Assembly: GCF_018070565.1 (NCBI RefSeq) | Contig: NZ_JAGPXL010000018.1 | Location: 62,001 to 126,000 of the forward strand | Direction: 5' to 3' | DNA: 64,000 nucleotides | Origin: Streptomyces sp. B93 | Lineage (GTDB): Bacteria > Actinomycetota > Actinomycetes > Streptomycetales > Streptomycetaceae | In this document: positions 17,906 through 27,130 of the stretch, piece after piece | Layout of the letters: the number at the start of each line of letters is the position of its first letter | How positions within the stretch are numbered: the stretch's first letter is position 1 | The notes under the pieces: model-generated | Seen by the model: the letters and a program-made list of their open reading frames with translations, nothing else | Told to the model about the DNA's origin: nothing | Databases searched by the model: none | Made by a program: the position numbers and the translations under genes

Positions 17906-19064
17906 TCTGCGCCGCCGCGTCCACGCCGGGCAGTGCGTTGACGTCGTGGCTGAGCACCAGCCGCCCGTCGCCGCTCAGCTCGGGATGGGTCTGCGGGTTG
18001 TACGCGGCGACCTCGCCGGCGGGCAGCGGTGGCCGCAGCTCCCGGCCGGGCCCGTGCCAGGGGCCGGTGGGGGAGCAGGCCCAGTACGACGTCACCGTGG
18101 TCAGCCCGGCGCCGCCCGCCGCCATCGTGAACAGCATGTACGTGCCCCCCGTGCGGACCACCGAGAACGCGCTGGCCACGCCGGTGCGCCGCTCGTCGCC
18201 GAGGACCGGGACCGCGCGCTCGGCGGCGCGGGTCCAGCCGGAGCCGGTCCAGTACCGCCAGGCCGCGTGGTCGGTCAGCCGCCCCTCGGGCACCCGGGCC
18301 AGGTACGCAGAGGAGGTCGCCCGCGAGGCCGCCCGGCCGTCGTCGCCGCCGAAGACGTACGTCCAGCCGTCCCGCTCGACCAGCGTCGTGCCGTAGAGCA
18401 CCCGCCGGGACGGGTCGGGCAGCAGCCGCTGGCCGAGGACCTCGGAGACCGACTCGACGCGCAGGTCCGGCAGGGAGAGCGTGGCGACCTCGGTGGCGGT
18501 GGGCACGCCGTAGATCCACGGGGCCTGCCCCGCCGTACGCACCCACAGCAGGACCCGGACGACCCGCTCCGCCGAGCCGGGCTCGCGCGGCTCGACGCGG
18601 GCCGCGACCGGCCAGCGCCACTGGTCGGGCGCCGGGTCGGGGAACAGCGGCGCGGGCAGCGTACGCCGCAGCCGTCCCTCCTCCATCACGACCGCGGAGT
18701 TGCGCACCAGGGGCGCGGTCGGATCGCGCCAGGCGGCCGACTCGCCGGACGGGCCGGGCGGGGCGTGCACCCGGCCGAGGTAGGTGTCGGAGAACAGCCA
18801 CAGCACCCTGCCGTCCGGCAGGGCCACGGAGTGGGTGCCGTCGCCGCCGGTCCAGTCGTCGGTGCGGGCCGCGTCGTCGCCGTAGCGGGCGAACTCGGCG
18901 GTGAGGGCGTCGGCGGGCGACCAGTCGGCGACGGTGTGCGGTGCGCAGTCGCCGCCGTCCCCGTCGTCGGGGAGCGCCGTGAGCAGCACGGCCGCGAGAG
19001 CCAGGGTCAGCAGCAGGCCGACCCCGGCTCCCGTGCGCTGTCGTGCTCGTACGGCGTCGGGCAC
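17841..19064 (-). CDS. secreted or anchored propeller protein (DUF4185/DUF5005-like)
   Basis: A 407-residue protein with a single hydrophobic N-terminal segment (about residues 12-30) that is a signal peptide or anchor. The body has repeated beta-strand blocks and the string LPDGRVLWLFSDTYLG, followed by RNSAVVMEEG and YVFGGDDG, resembling the five-bladed-propeller families DUF4185/DUF5005, some of which are glycoside hydrolases. I cannot assign a substrate. GTG at 19064 lies 11 bases after the sialidase stop, so the two are probably co-transcribed; the frame extends further upstream but only across the sialidase gene. A role beside the sialidase in trimming glycans is an inference. Confidence 0.6.
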   Translation of the reverse strand: MPDAVRARQRTGAGVGLLLTLALAAVLLTALPDDGDGGDCAPHTVADWSPADALTAEFARYGDDAARTDDWTGGDGTHSVALPDGRVLWLFSDTYLGRVHAPPGPSGESAAWRDPTAPLVRNSAVVMEEGRLRRTLPAPLFPDPAPDQWRWPVAARVEPREPGSAERVVRVLLWVRTAGQAPWIYGVPTATEVATLSLPDLRVESVSEVLGQRLLPDPSRRVLYGTTLVERDGWTYVFGGDDGRAASRATSSAYLARVPEGRLTDHAAWRYWTGSGWTRAAERAVPVLGDERRTGVASAFSVVRTGGTYMLFTMAAGGAGLTTVTSYWACSPTGPWHGPGRELRPPLPAGEVAAYNPQTHPELSGDGRLVLSHDVNALPGVDAAAQINGNVSRYRPRFVTLRLAPER

Positions 19065-19075
19065 GACAGCGGACG

Positions 19076-20995
19076 TTAGCCGCTGCCGGTCACCCGGTCC
19101 ATGGGCAGCCAGGCCAGGGAGCCGAACAGTGGCGCGTTCCCGGTGCCGCGCAGGGCGCCGACCTCGCCGTCGCTCAGCGCGCGGTTCCAGACCCGTACGT
19201 CGTCGATGGCGCCGGTGAAGTGGGCGCGGCCGTCCATCCGCTGGCCGATGTGCACGCCGAACGGCGAGTTGCGGCTGACCGAGCCGGGCACGTCCGCCGT
19301 GCTGACCGGCTCGTCGTCCACGAACAGCGTCAGCTTGCCGCCGCCACGGCGCAGCACCGCGTGGTGCCACTCGCCGTCGTTGTGCGCGTCGGCGTGGCCC
19401 ACATGGGCGGTGTGCACGGTCCGGGCGCCCTCACGGGTGGTGATCAGCCCGCGCACCTGGCCGCTCGCGGGCTCCCCGCGCAGCCACACCTGCGGCTGGC
19501 TGTTGCCGATGCCGCCCATCCACAGCAGTGGCTGCTCGCCCTGGTCCGCCGTGTACCGGAACCACAGGGAGGCCGTGAAGTCACCGCTGCCGAGGGCGAG
19601 TTCGGGGCGGTAGGGCAGGCGTACGGCGTCGTCGGTGCCGTCGAAGGAGAGCGCCTGTCCGATCACGCCCTTCGTCGGCGTGGCACCGCCGAGCACCGTG
19701 GCCCGGGGGGCGAGCAGACCGTGGTCGGCGGTGGTGGGGTCGGCGGCGCGGCGCGGGGCCAGCCGGTCTTCGGCGACCCGGACGAAGCGGATCTCGTCGC
19801 GCGCGTCGACCGCGCCGCCCTCGTACATCAGGCCGACGGTGTCGGTGTCGACGTCCACCAGGTCGGAGTAGCCCGCCCAGTCCCCGGCGATGACCGTGCC
19901 CCGGTCCACGCTGTCCCAGGTGCGGCCGCCGTCGTAGGAGGAGCGCAGCATCATGGTGCGGCGGCGGTCCGGGTCGCCGGGCGCCGACAGCAGGACCCGG
20001 TCGTCCAGGGTGAGCAGCGCGCCCTGCACCTCCGGCGTGTACAGGTCCGGCAGGCCCTGGAACGGGGTGGTGAAGGTCTCGCCGCCGTCGTTGCTGAGGG
20101 CCTGGGAGCGGTGGCCGAGGTCGCTGCCGTTCTCGTCGCGGCTGCTGACCAGCAGCCTGCCGTCGGGCAGTTCGGCCGGGGTGACCTCGGAGGGCTTCTG
20201 CCGGAAGGAGCCGTCGGCGGCGACCGGCCAGGAGTCGGTGGCGCCGATCCGCCAGTTCTCGCCGCCGTCGTCGCTGATCACCAGCGCGGCGTGGTTGTCG
20301 GTGACCCGGCCGCCGCTGTAGGTCTCGGCGTTGACGCCGAGGACGAGGCGGCCCGCGTGGGCGCCCCGGGTGAGCTGGACGCCGTGCACGGGGCCGGTGG
20401 CGAACCAGGAGTTCCAGTTCGGGGGGAGCAGTTCGGCGCTCAGGTCGCGCGGCTTGGACCAGGTGCGGCCGTCGTCGTCGCTGTACTGGAGCCAGGGCGC
20501 GCGGTCGCAGGGGATGGCGCAGTGCCCGCTGTCGGTGCGGCCCGTGTTGTAGGTCTGGGCCAGCACGATCCGGCCGGTCCTGCGGTCGACGACCGGGGCG
20601 GGGTTGCCGTGGGTGTCGCCGCCGCCTGCGTTGATCACCTGAAGCGGGCCCCAGGTGCGGCCGCCGTCCGTGGAGCGCTTGAGGACGATGTCGATGTCGG
20701 TCGCGTCACCGCAGTTGAGGACCCGGCCCTCGGCGAAGGCGAGCAGGGTGTTGGCGTTGGTGCGCACGATCGCGGGGATGCGGAAGCAGGCGTAGCCGCC
20801 GGGGTCGCGGTCGGCGCGGAAGAGGACCTGATGGTCGAAGGGGGCCGCCTGCGACCCGGTGGCGGGCCGGGCCTGCGCGGTGCCCGGCAGCATGCCCGCG
20901 GCGGCGACGACCGCGGCGGCGGTGAGAGTGGCTCTGAGACGGACGTGACGGCTTGACGGCCGGTGTGACCTGCCCTTCAGGGCTGGGCGACGCAT
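19076..20995 (-). CDS. secreted exo-alpha-sialidase, GH33, with LamG domain
   Basis: A 639-residue exported sialidase. Signal peptide about 1-42 (ending TAQA), GH33 six-bladed propeller about 55-430, then a laminin-G/concanavalin-like domain about 450-615. The FRIP motif carrying the first catalytic-triad Arg is at residues 71-74, and Asp-boxes recur (STDGGRTW, SDDDGRTW, SDDGGENW, SNDGGETF, SYDGGRTW). It should release terminal sialic acids from glycoconjugates; the LamG-like module may bind glycan. ATG at 20995 is chosen because GGAGG lies 8 bases before it. A MarR gene is divergent across a short gap with inverted repeats, suggesting direct control. Confidence 0.93.
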   Translation of the reverse strand: MRRPALKGRSHRPSSRHVRLRATLTAAAVVAAAGMLPGTAQARPATGSQAAPFDHQVLFRADRDPGGYACFRIPAIVRTNANTLLAFAEGRVLNCGDATDIDIVLKRSTDGGRTWGPLQVINAGGGDTHGNPAPVVDRRTGRIVLAQTYNTGRTDSGHCAIPCDRAPWLQYSDDDGRTWSKPRDLSAELLPPNWNSWFATGPVHGVQLTRGAHAGRLVLGVNAETYSGGRVTDNHAALVISDDGGENWRIGATDSWPVAADGSFRQKPSEVTPAELPDGRLLVSSRDENGSDLGHRSQALSNDGGETFTTPFQGLPDLYTPEVQGALLTLDDRVLLSAPGDPDRRRTMMLRSSYDGGRTWDSVDRGTVIAGDWAGYSDLVDVDTDTVGLMYEGGAVDARDEIRFVRVAEDRLAPRRAADPTTADHGLLAPRATVLGGATPTKGVIGQALSFDGTDDAVRLPYRPELALGSGDFTASLWFRYTADQGEQPLLWMGGIGNSQPQVWLRGEPASGQVRGLITTREGARTVHTAHVGHADAHNDGEWHHAVLRRGGGKLTLFVDDEPVSTADVPGSVSRNSPFGVHIGQRMDGRAHFTGAIDDVRVWNRALSDGEVGALRGTGNAPLFGSLAWLPMDRVTGSG

Positions 20996-21015
20996 CGACC
21001 GCACCTCCAGGAGTT

Positions 21016-21032
21016 CGTTGGGGATCCCAACG
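21016..21032. promoter_or_regulatory. candidate MarR operator between sialidase and marR
   Basis: CGTTGGG-GAT-CCCAACG is a perfect 7+3+7 inverted repeat 21 bases upstream of the sialidase ATG. A related half-site, CCAACGAATCC (21057-21067), lies near the MarR -10 region. Position and symmetry fit an operator for the adjacent MarR protein. Confidence 0.55.
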
Positions 21033-21083
21033 ATTATCAGGCAATCATGGGTAAATCCAACGAATCCGGCCTAGAGTGTTGCT

Positions 21084-21551
21084 GTGTCCGCGATGTTCGC
21101 CATGTCCGCCCTGTCAGAAGCGCCGCCGCCCGCGATACGCGCCCTGCCCAGCTGGCTGCTCGCCCGGGCCGCCGCCCGAGGCCGCGCCCTGATGGCGGAC
21201 GCGCTGGCCGCGGAGGGTCTGAAGGTGTGGCAGTACGTGGTGCTGCTGGCCGTGCGCGACCTCGCCCCCGTAGCCCAGGCCGACCTCGGCCGCCGGGTCC
21301 GCCTCGACCCGAAGGACCTGGTCGGTGTCCTGCACGACCTCCAGGCCGCAGGCCTCGTCTTCCGCGCCCCCGACCCCCACGACCGACGCAAGAACGCCGT
21401 CTCCCTCACCGAGGAGGGCGCCCGGCGGCTGGTCCGCTGCGAACACGCCGCCGCTCAGGCCAACGAGCGCCTGCTCGGCCCCCTCACGGCAGCCGAACGG
21501 GAACGCCTCACCGGGATGCTGGCCCGGATCGCGGGCACCGACGCGCCCTGA
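21084..21551 (+). CDS. MarR-family transcriptional regulator
   Basis: A 155-residue winged-helix protein. The HTH region is VAQADLGRRVRLDPKDLVGVLHDLQAAGLV, followed by the wing DPHDRRKNAVSLTEEG with the DxRxx..xLT pattern of MarR proteins, and a C-terminal dimerisation helix. The GTG at 21084 lies 7 bases after a TAGAGT hexamer (21072-21077), so the transcript may be leaderless, as is common in Streptomyces. It is divergent from the sialidase gene, the most likely target. Confidence 0.85.
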   Translation: MSAMFAMSALSEAPPPAIRALPSWLLARAAARGRALMADALAAEGLKVWQYVVLLAVRDLAPVAQADLGRRVRLDPKDLVGVLHDLQAAGLVFRAPDPHDRRKNAVSLTEEGARRLVRCEHAAAQANERLLGPLTAAERERLTGMLARIAGTDAP

Positions 21552-21578
21552 CACCGCGGGCGTACGGGTGGGGTCAGA

Positions 21579-21629
21579 GACGGGGCCCCGGCGGCGCAGG
21601 GGGCGCTCCCCGCCGGTCGGGGCCCCGTC
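21579..21629. terminator. bidirectional terminator
   Basis: A long GC stem with 11-bp outer arms (21579-21589 with 21619-21629) continued by an inner CCGGCGG/CCGCCGG segment with a 2-base bulge, between convergent marR and fdhD. Confidence 0.7.
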
Positions 21630-21648
21630 GCCGTGCCGCGGGGAACCC

Positions 21649-22497
21649 TCAGCCCTGGGTGGCCGCGGCCCGCAGGGCGATCCGGTCCTCGCCCGCGTAC
21701 ACGTTCATGGAGCTGCCCCGCAGGAAGCCCACCAGGGTCAGCCCGGTCTCCGCGGCCAGGTCGACCGCCAGCGACGAGGGCGCCGACACCGCCGCCAGCA
21801 CCGGGATCCCCGCCATCACCGCCTTCTGCGCCAGCTCGAAGGAGGCCCGCCCCGACACCAGCAGCACCGTCCGGGACAGCGGCAGACCGCCGCTCTGCAC
21901 GGCACGGCCCACCAGCTTGTCGACCGCGTTGTGGCGGCCCACGTCCTCGCGTACGTCGAGCAGCTCGCCGTCCGCGGAGAACAGCGCCGCCGCGTGCAGA
22001 CCCCCGGTGCGGTCGAAGACCCGCTGGGCGGCGCGCAGCCGGTCGGGGAGGCTGGCCAGCAGCTCGGGTTCGAGCCGCACCGGGGGAGTGTCGGCGATGG
22101 GCCAGCGGGCCGTGGTCCGCACCGCGTCCAGGCTCGCCTTGCCGCACAGGCCGCAGGAGGAGGTGGTGTAGACGTTGCGTTCCAGGGTGATGTCGGGGAT
22201 CACCACGCCGGGCGTCGTCCGCACGTCGACCACGTTGTACGTGTTCGACCCGTCGGCCGTCGCCCCGGCGCAGTAGACGATGTTCTGGAGGTCGGACGCC
22301 GCCGCCAGCACCCCCTCGCTCACCAGGAACCCGGCGGCGAGCGCGAAGTCGTCGCCCGGGGTGCGCATGGTGATGGCGAGGGGCCTGCCGTTCAGCCGGA
22401 TCTCCAGGGGCTCCTCGGCGACGAGGGTGTCCGGGCGGGTGGAGACCGCGCCGTCCCGGATGCGGATCACCTTGCGTCGTTCCGTGACTCGTCCCAT
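21649..22497 (-). CDS. fdhD: formate dehydrogenase accessory sulfurtransferase FdhD
   Basis: A 282-residue protein. FdhD moves sulfur from a cysteine desulfurase to the Mo-bis-PGD cofactor, an essential step for active formate dehydrogenase. The sulfur-carrying CxxC is in [15 protein letters not shown] near residue 121, and the [11 protein letters not shown] and [13 protein letters not shown] motifs are typical. It is the last gene of the fdh operon, 17 bases after the Fe-S subunit gene, which supports the reading of the upstream genes as a molybdenum formate dehydrogenase. Confidence 0.93.
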   Translation of the reverse strand: MGRVTERRKVIRIRDGAVSTRPDTLVAEEPLEIRLNGRPLAITMRTPGDDFALAAGFLVSEGVLAAASDLQNIVYCAGATADGSNTYNVVDVRTTPGVVIPDITLERNVYTTSSCGLCGKASLDAVRTTARWPIADTPPVRLEPELLASLPDRLRAAQRVFDRTGGLHAAALFSADGELLDVREDVGRHNAVDKLVGRAVQSGGLPLSRTVLLVSGRASFELAQKAVMAGIPVLAAVSAPSSLAVDLAAETGLTLVGFLRGSSMNVYAGEDRIALRAAATQG

Positions 22498-22514
22498 GTT
22501 CCCATCAGCCCCGA

Positions 22515-23375
22515 TCAGTCCCGGTTCTGCACGTGCTGGTAGCCGAAGCGGCCCTTGATGCAGAGATTGCCATGGGTCACAGGATTGTCGTGCGGCGAGG
22601 TGACCTTGACGATCTCGTTCTCCTGGACGTGCAACGTAAGGTTGCAGCCCACCCCGCAGTACGCGCACACCGTGGTCGTCTCCGTCTGCTTCGACTCGTC
22701 CCACGTACCCGCCGCCCGCATGTCGAACTCCGACTTGAACGACAGCGCGCCCGTCGGGCACACCTCGATGCAGTTGCCGCAGTACACGCACGCCGAGTCG
22801 GTGAGCGGGGCATCGTGCTCCACCGCGATCCGGGCGTCGAAGCCGCGGCCCGCGACCGAGATGGCGAAGCTGTTCTGCCACTGTTCGCCGCAGGCGTCCA
22901 CGCACTTGTAGCAGAGGATGCACTTGTCGTAGTCACGGACATAGAGGTCGTTGTCGATCCTCGGTTCCTCGCCCAGCCGGGCCGCGTCGGGGCCGAAGCG
23001 GTCCGGTTTCGCCTCGTACTCCTTCAGCCACCCGGCGACCTTCGGCGTCGTCGACAGGTCCACGGACGACGCCAGCAGCTCGAGGACGATCTTGCGGCTG
23101 TGCCGGGCGCGTTCGGTGCCGGTGCGCACCACCATGCCGGGCTCCGCCTTCCGGGAGCAGGCCGGGACCAGGGTGCGCGAGCCCTCCACCTCCACGACAC
23201 AGACCCGGCAGGCGTTCTTGGGCCGCAGCGTGTCGCCCTCGCAGAGCGTCGGGAGGTCCGTCCCGGCACCCCGGCAGGCGTCGAGGATCGTCGCGCCCTC
23301 GGGGACCCGGACCTCCTGGTCGTCGATCGTGAACTCCAGCAGACGGCGCGGTATCCCCAGCGGTGTCACGGTCAT
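22515..23375 (-). CDS. formate dehydrogenase Fe-S chain (split-off N-terminal part)
   Basis: A 286-residue electron-transfer protein. In order: a plant-type [2Fe-2S] domain (ligands near C45, C56, C59, C73), a His/Cys NuoG-like stretch, two [4Fe-4S] clusters ([15 protein letters not shown] and [16 protein letters not shown]), and the molybdopterin-oxidoreductase [4Fe-4S] domain (VCAYCGVGC...[13 protein letters not shown]). In most NAD-linked formate dehydrogenases all this is the N-terminal half of FdhA. Here the chain stops exactly where the Mo domain would begin. Its ATG overlaps the stop of the NuoEF gene (ATGA), implying coupled synthesis. Confidence 0.85.
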   Translation of the reverse strand: MTVTPLGIPRRLLEFTIDDQEVRVPEGATILDACRGAGTDLPTLCEGDTLRPKNACRVCVVEVEGSRTLVPACSRKAEPGMVVRTGTERARHSRKIVLELLASSVDLSTTPKVAGWLKEYEAKPDRFGPDAARLGEEPRIDNDLYVRDYDKCILCYKCVDACGEQWQNSFAISVAGRGFDARIAVEHDAPLTDSACVYCGNCIEVCPTGALSFKSEFDMRAAGTWDESKQTETTTVCAYCGVGCNLTLHVQENEIVKVTSPHDNPVTHGNLCIKGRFGYQHVQNRD

Positions 23376-25204
23376 TCGTACGCCCCCAGACGGTCGATGG
23401 CGGATTCCACGGCGTTCCACGCGGTCTGGCCCAGACCGCAGATGGAGGCGTCCCGCATGGCACGGCCGACCTCCCTGAGCAGCGCGATGTCGTCGGCGGC
23501 CGCCGCCCCCGTACGGTCGGCGATCCGGTGCAGCGCCTCCTGCTGGCGGACCGTGCCGACCCGGCAGGGCACGCACTGGCCGCACGACTCGTCGCGGAAG
23601 AACTCCGCGATGCGCAGCAGCAGCCGGGGCAGTGGCACCGTGCCGTCGAAGGCCATCACCACCCCCGAGCCGAGGGTGGTGCCCGCCTCCCGGGTGCCTT
23701 CGAAGGTGAGCGGGACGTCCAGTTCGTCGGCGCGTACGAAACCGCCCGCCGCGCCGCCGAGCAGCACCGCGCGCAGCCCGTCGCGCACCCCGGCGAGCGT
23801 GAGCAGTTCGCCGAGCGTGGCGCCGAACGGCAGTTCGTAGACGCCGGGGCGGTCCACGCTGCCGGAGACGCAGTACAGCTTGGGACCGGTGGACTTCGGG
23901 GTGCCGATCGCCGCGTACGCCGCGGCGCCCATGGTCAGGATTGGCACCACGTTGACCAGGGTCTCGACGTTGTTCTCCGCCGTCGGCCTGCCGAACAGGC
24001 CCTTCTCCACCGGGAACGGCGGCTTGGAGCGCGGCTCGCCCCGGTACCCCTCGATGGAGTTGAACAGCGCGGTCTCCTCACCGCAGATGTAGGCGCCCGC
24101 GCCCCGCCGGATCTCGATGTCGAAGGCGAACCCCTGGCCGAGAACGTCCTCGCCGAGCAGCCCACGCGCGCGTGCCTGCCCGATGGCGTGCTCCATGCGG
24201 TGGATCGCCCGCGGATACTCGCCGCGCAGATACAGGTAGCCCTGGTGCGCGCCGACCGCGTACGCCGCGATCGTCATCGCCTCCACCAGCGCGTACGGAT
24301 CGCCCTCCATGATCACGCGGTCCTTGAAGGTGCCCGGCTCCGATTCGTCGGCGTTGCACACCAGGTAGTGCGGGTGGTCCGGCTGGGACGCCGTCGCCTG
24401 CCACTTGCGGCCGGTGGGGAAGGCGGCGCCGCCGCGTCCGACCAGCCCGGAGTCGGTGACCTCGCGGATCACCCCGGCCGGGCCCAGCTCGAAGGCCCGC
24501 CGCAGCGCGCCGTAGCCGCCGTGCGCGCGGTAGTCGTCCAGGGACGCCGGGTCGACCGCGCCGACCCGGCCGAGCAGCAGCAGCGAAGGGTCCCCGGCCT
24601 GCGGCACCGCCAGTACCGCCGGTGGCTCCTCCGGGGCCGAGCCGGGCGCGGTGGCGGTGCGTACGGCGGTGTCGACGGTGGCCGGTGCCGCCACCGCCGT
24701 ACGCACCGGGTCCCCGGCCCGGATCGCCAGCGCCGCCGGGGCGCGTTCGCACAGGCCCAGGCAAGGGCTGCGCTCGACCCGCACCCCGCTGCCGGGGCCG
24801 AGCCGCGCCTCGACACCGGCGCACAGCTCCTCGGCGCCCGCCGCCGCGCACGCCAGGTCCGTGCACAGGTGCAGGACCGTCGCGGGGCGGGGGCGGACGG
24901 AGAACATGGCGTAGAAGGTGGCGACGCCGTACGCCTCCGCCGGGGGCACGGTCAGCCTCCGGCACAGGTAGTCCAGGGCGCCCTCGCTGATCCAGCCGAT
25001 CCGGTCGTTGATCGCGTGCAGCCCCGGCAACAGCAGGTCGCGGCGGTCCCGGGCGGCCCGCCCGCCGCGCGCCCACCTCAGATCGTCCGTCCGCATCTCG
25101 TCGCGGGCGGCGCCCTCCCAGGAGGACTCCGGCGGGCCGAGCAGGGCGTCGACGGCCGCCCGTTCCTCGTCCGTCGGTTTGCTGTCACCGAAGTGCAGGT
25201 CCAC
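23372..25204 (-). CDS. NAD-linked formate dehydrogenase diaphorase subunit (NuoE-NuoF fusion)
   Basis: A 610-residue fusion. Residues about 20-160 are a NuoE-like thioredoxin-fold [2Fe-2S] domain (CTDLAC...CLGLCERAP); about 225-600 are NuoF-like with the NADH/FMN site (GRGGAAFPTGRKW, CNADESEPGTFKDR, GAGAYICGEETAL) and a C-terminal [4Fe-4S] motif CGQCVPCRVGT. This diaphorase passes electrons from the Fe-S chain to NAD+. The GTG start is 7 bases after the catalytic gene, preceded by GAGGTGAC, and the end overlaps the Fe-S chain gene by 4 bases. Confidence 0.92.
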   Translation of the reverse strand: MDLHFGDSKPTDEERAAVDALLGPPESSWEGAARDEMRTDDLRWARGGRAARDRRDLLLPGLHAINDRIGWISEGALDYLCRRLTVPPAEAYGVATFYAMFSVRPRPATVLHLCTDLACAAAGAEELCAGVEARLGPGSGVRVERSPCLGLCERAPAALAIRAGDPVRTAVAAPATVDTAVRTATAPGSAPEEPPAVLAVPQAGDPSLLLLGRVGAVDPASLDDYRAHGGYGALRRAFELGPAGVIREVTDSGLVGRGGAAFPTGRKWQATASQPDHPHYLVCNADESEPGTFKDRVIMEGDPYALVEAMTIAAYAVGAHQGYLYLRGEYPRAIHRMEHAIGQARARGLLGEDVLGQGFAFDIEIRRGAGAYICGEETALFNSIEGYRGEPRSKPPFPVEKGLFGRPTAENNVETLVNVVPILTMGAAAYAAIGTPKSTGPKLYCVSGSVDRPGVYELPFGATLGELLTLAGVRDGLRAVLLGGAAGGFVRADELDVPLTFEGTREAGTTLGSGVVMAFDGTVPLPRLLLRIAEFFRDESCGQCVPCRVGTVRQQEALHRIADRTGAAAADDIALLREVGRAMRDASICGLGQTAWNAVESAIDRLGAYE

Positions 25205-25210
25205 TTGACG

Positions 25211-27130
25211 TCACCTCACGATGGTCGCGACGGGCAGCTTCTCGATCCGGATCGCCGACGCCTTGAACTCCGCCGTGCCCGCGATCGGGCAGTTCGCCTC
25301 GATCGTCAGCGCGTTGGTGTCCACCTCGTCGGGGAAGTGCATGGTCATGAACGCGAGCCCGGGCCGCAGCGCGGTGTCGACCCACACCGGCGCCACCACC
25401 GACCCGCGCCGCGAGGTCACCCGCACCTCCTCGCCGACGACGACGCCGTACCGCTCGGCGTCCTCCGGGCACAGTTCGACGTACTCCCCGCGCCTGAGCG
25501 GCGAGGCGAAACTGCCGCTCTGCACACCGGTGTTGTAGGAGTCCAGGCGCCGCCCGGTGGTGAGCCGGACCGGGTACTCCTCGTCGGTGAGGTCGACCGG
25601 CGGATCGTGCCGGACGATCCCGAACGGGGCGGGCCTGCCCCGCCGCCGCGGGTCCGGCTCCCACAACCGGCCGTGCAGGTAGGTCGGTTCGAGTCCGTCG
25701 GTGCTCGGGCAGGGCCACTGGATGCCCTGGTGCTCCTCCAGGCGCGCGTACGTCATGCCGTAGTGGTCCGGGGACACCGAGCGCAGCTCGTTCCAGACGG
25801 CCTCGGCGTCGGCGTACTTCCAGTCGTGGCCGAGCCGGGCGGCGAGGTCGCAGATGATGTCGATGTCCTCGCGGGCCTCACCGGGCGGGGTCACCGCCCG
25901 CCGCACCCGCTGCACCCGCCGTTCGCTGTTGGTGGTGGTGCCGTCGGTCTCGGCCCAGCCCGCGGTGGCGGGCAGCACGACGTCCGCGAGCTGCGCGGTC
26001 TTCGTCAGGAAGATGTCCTGGACGACGAGGAAGTCGAGGCCGCTGAGCCGCCGTACCGCCTGTTCGGTGTCGGCCTCGGACTGGGCCGGGTTCTCGCCGA
26101 TGCAGTAGACCGCCCGCAGGGTGCCGTCCTCCATCGCCTCGAACATGTCGGTCAGGTTCAGCCCGTAGTGCGGCTGGATGACGGTGTCCCAGGCGGTCTC
26201 GAACTTCAGCCGGGTCTCGGGGTCGAGGATGTCCTGGAAGCCGGGCAGCCGGTTGGGGATGGCTCCCATGTCGCCGCCGCCCTGCACGTTGTTCTGGCCG
26301 CGCAGGGGCTGGAGCCCGCTGCCGTAGCGGCCGACGTGGCCGGTGAGCAGGGAGAGGTTGATCAGCGCGCGGACGTTGTCGGTGCCGTTGTGGTGCTCGG
26401 TGATGCCGAGGGTCCAGCACAACTGGGCGCGTTCGGCGCGGGCGTAGGCGTGCGCCAGCTCGCGGATCGCGGCGGCGGGCACCCCGGTCACCTTCTCGGC
26501 CAGGGAGAGGGTCCACGGCTCGACGAGTTCGCGGTACTCCTCGAAGCCGCTGGTCGCCCGCTCGATGAACGCCTCGTTGGCCAGGCCCGCGTGGATGATC
26601 TCCCGCCCGATCGCGTGCGCCATGGGGATGTCGGTGCCCACGTTCAGCCCGAGCCAGCTCTCCGCCCACTCGGCGGTGGAGGTCCGCCGCGGGTCCACCG
26701 CGTACATCCGGGCGCCGTTGTGGATGCCCTTGAGCACGTGCTGGAAGAAGATGGGGTGCGCGAAGCGGGCGTTGGAGCCCCACATCACGATGACGTCGGT
26801 GTGCTCGATCTCCTCGTACGAGGACGTCCCGCCGCCGGACCCGAAGGCGGCGCTCAGTCCGGCGACGCTCGGGGCGTGGCAGGTGCGGTTGCAGGAGTCG
26901 ACGTTGTGGGTGCCCATCACCACGCGGGCGAACTTCTGTGCCACGTAGTTCATCTCGTTGGTGGCGCGGGCGCAGGAGAACATCCCGAACGCGCCGCGGT
27001 TGCGGTGCAGCCCGCGGGCCGCGCGGTCCAGTGCCTCGTCCCAGGTCGCCCGCCGGAAGGGCTCCTCGCGGGAGTCCCGGACGAGGGGGTGGGTGAGCCG
27101 GGTGTAGTTCGTCGGTCGGCGTTTGCTCAT
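25211..27130 (-). CDS. formate dehydrogenase catalytic chain lacking its N-terminal Fe-S domain
   Basis: A 639-residue molybdopterin oxidoreductase. The active-site segment NVDSCNRTCHAPSVAGL aligns with the VUHGPSVAGL of E. coli FdhF, so C84 replaces selenocysteine and H85 is the catalytic His. RGQNNVQGGGDMGA and the MoeD/NuoG-like C-terminal beta-barrel (ANCPIAGTAEFKASAIRIE) complete the Mo-bis-PGD fold. The N-terminus MSKRRPTNYTRLTHPLVRD begins where the usual [4Fe-4S] domain ends; that domain is on the separate Fe-S chain downstream. It oxidises formate to CO2. GAGGAG lies 6 bases before the ATG. Confidence 0.92.
   Translation of the reverse strand: MSKRRPTNYTRLTHPLVRDSREEPFRRATWDEALDRAARGLHRNRGAFGMFSCARATNEMNYVAQKFARVVMGTHNVDSCNRTCHAPSVAGLSAAFGSGGGTSSYEEIEHTDVIVMWGSNARFAHPIFFQHVLKGIHNGARMYAVDPRRTSTAEWAESWLGLNVGTDIPMAHAIGREIIHAGLANEAFIERATSGFEEYRELVEPWTLSLAEKVTGVPAAAIRELAHAYARAERAQLCWTLGITEHHNGTDNVRALINLSLLTGHVGRYGSGLQPLRGQNNVQGGGDMGAIPNRLPGFQDILDPETRLKFETAWDTVIQPHYGLNLTDMFEAMEDGTLRAVYCIGENPAQSEADTEQAVRRLSGLDFLVVQDIFLTKTAQLADVVLPATAGWAETDGTTTNSERRVQRVRRAVTPPGEAREDIDIICDLAARLGHDWKYADAEAVWNELRSVSPDHYGMTYARLEEHQGIQWPCPSTDGLEPTYLHGRLWEPDPRRRGRPAPFGIVRHDPPVDLTDEEYPVRLTTGRRLDSYNTGVQSGSFASPLRRGEYVELCPEDAERYGVVVGEEVRVTSRRGSVVAPVWVDTALRPGLAFMTMHFPDEVDTNALTIEANCPIAGTAEFKASAIRIEKLPVATIVR

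Noticed and set aside
19065-19370. Upstream extension of the DUF4185-like protein by 102 codons
   Set aside because: It lies wholly inside the sialidase gene and is Arg/Gly-rich; the signal segment begins at the GTG at 19064.
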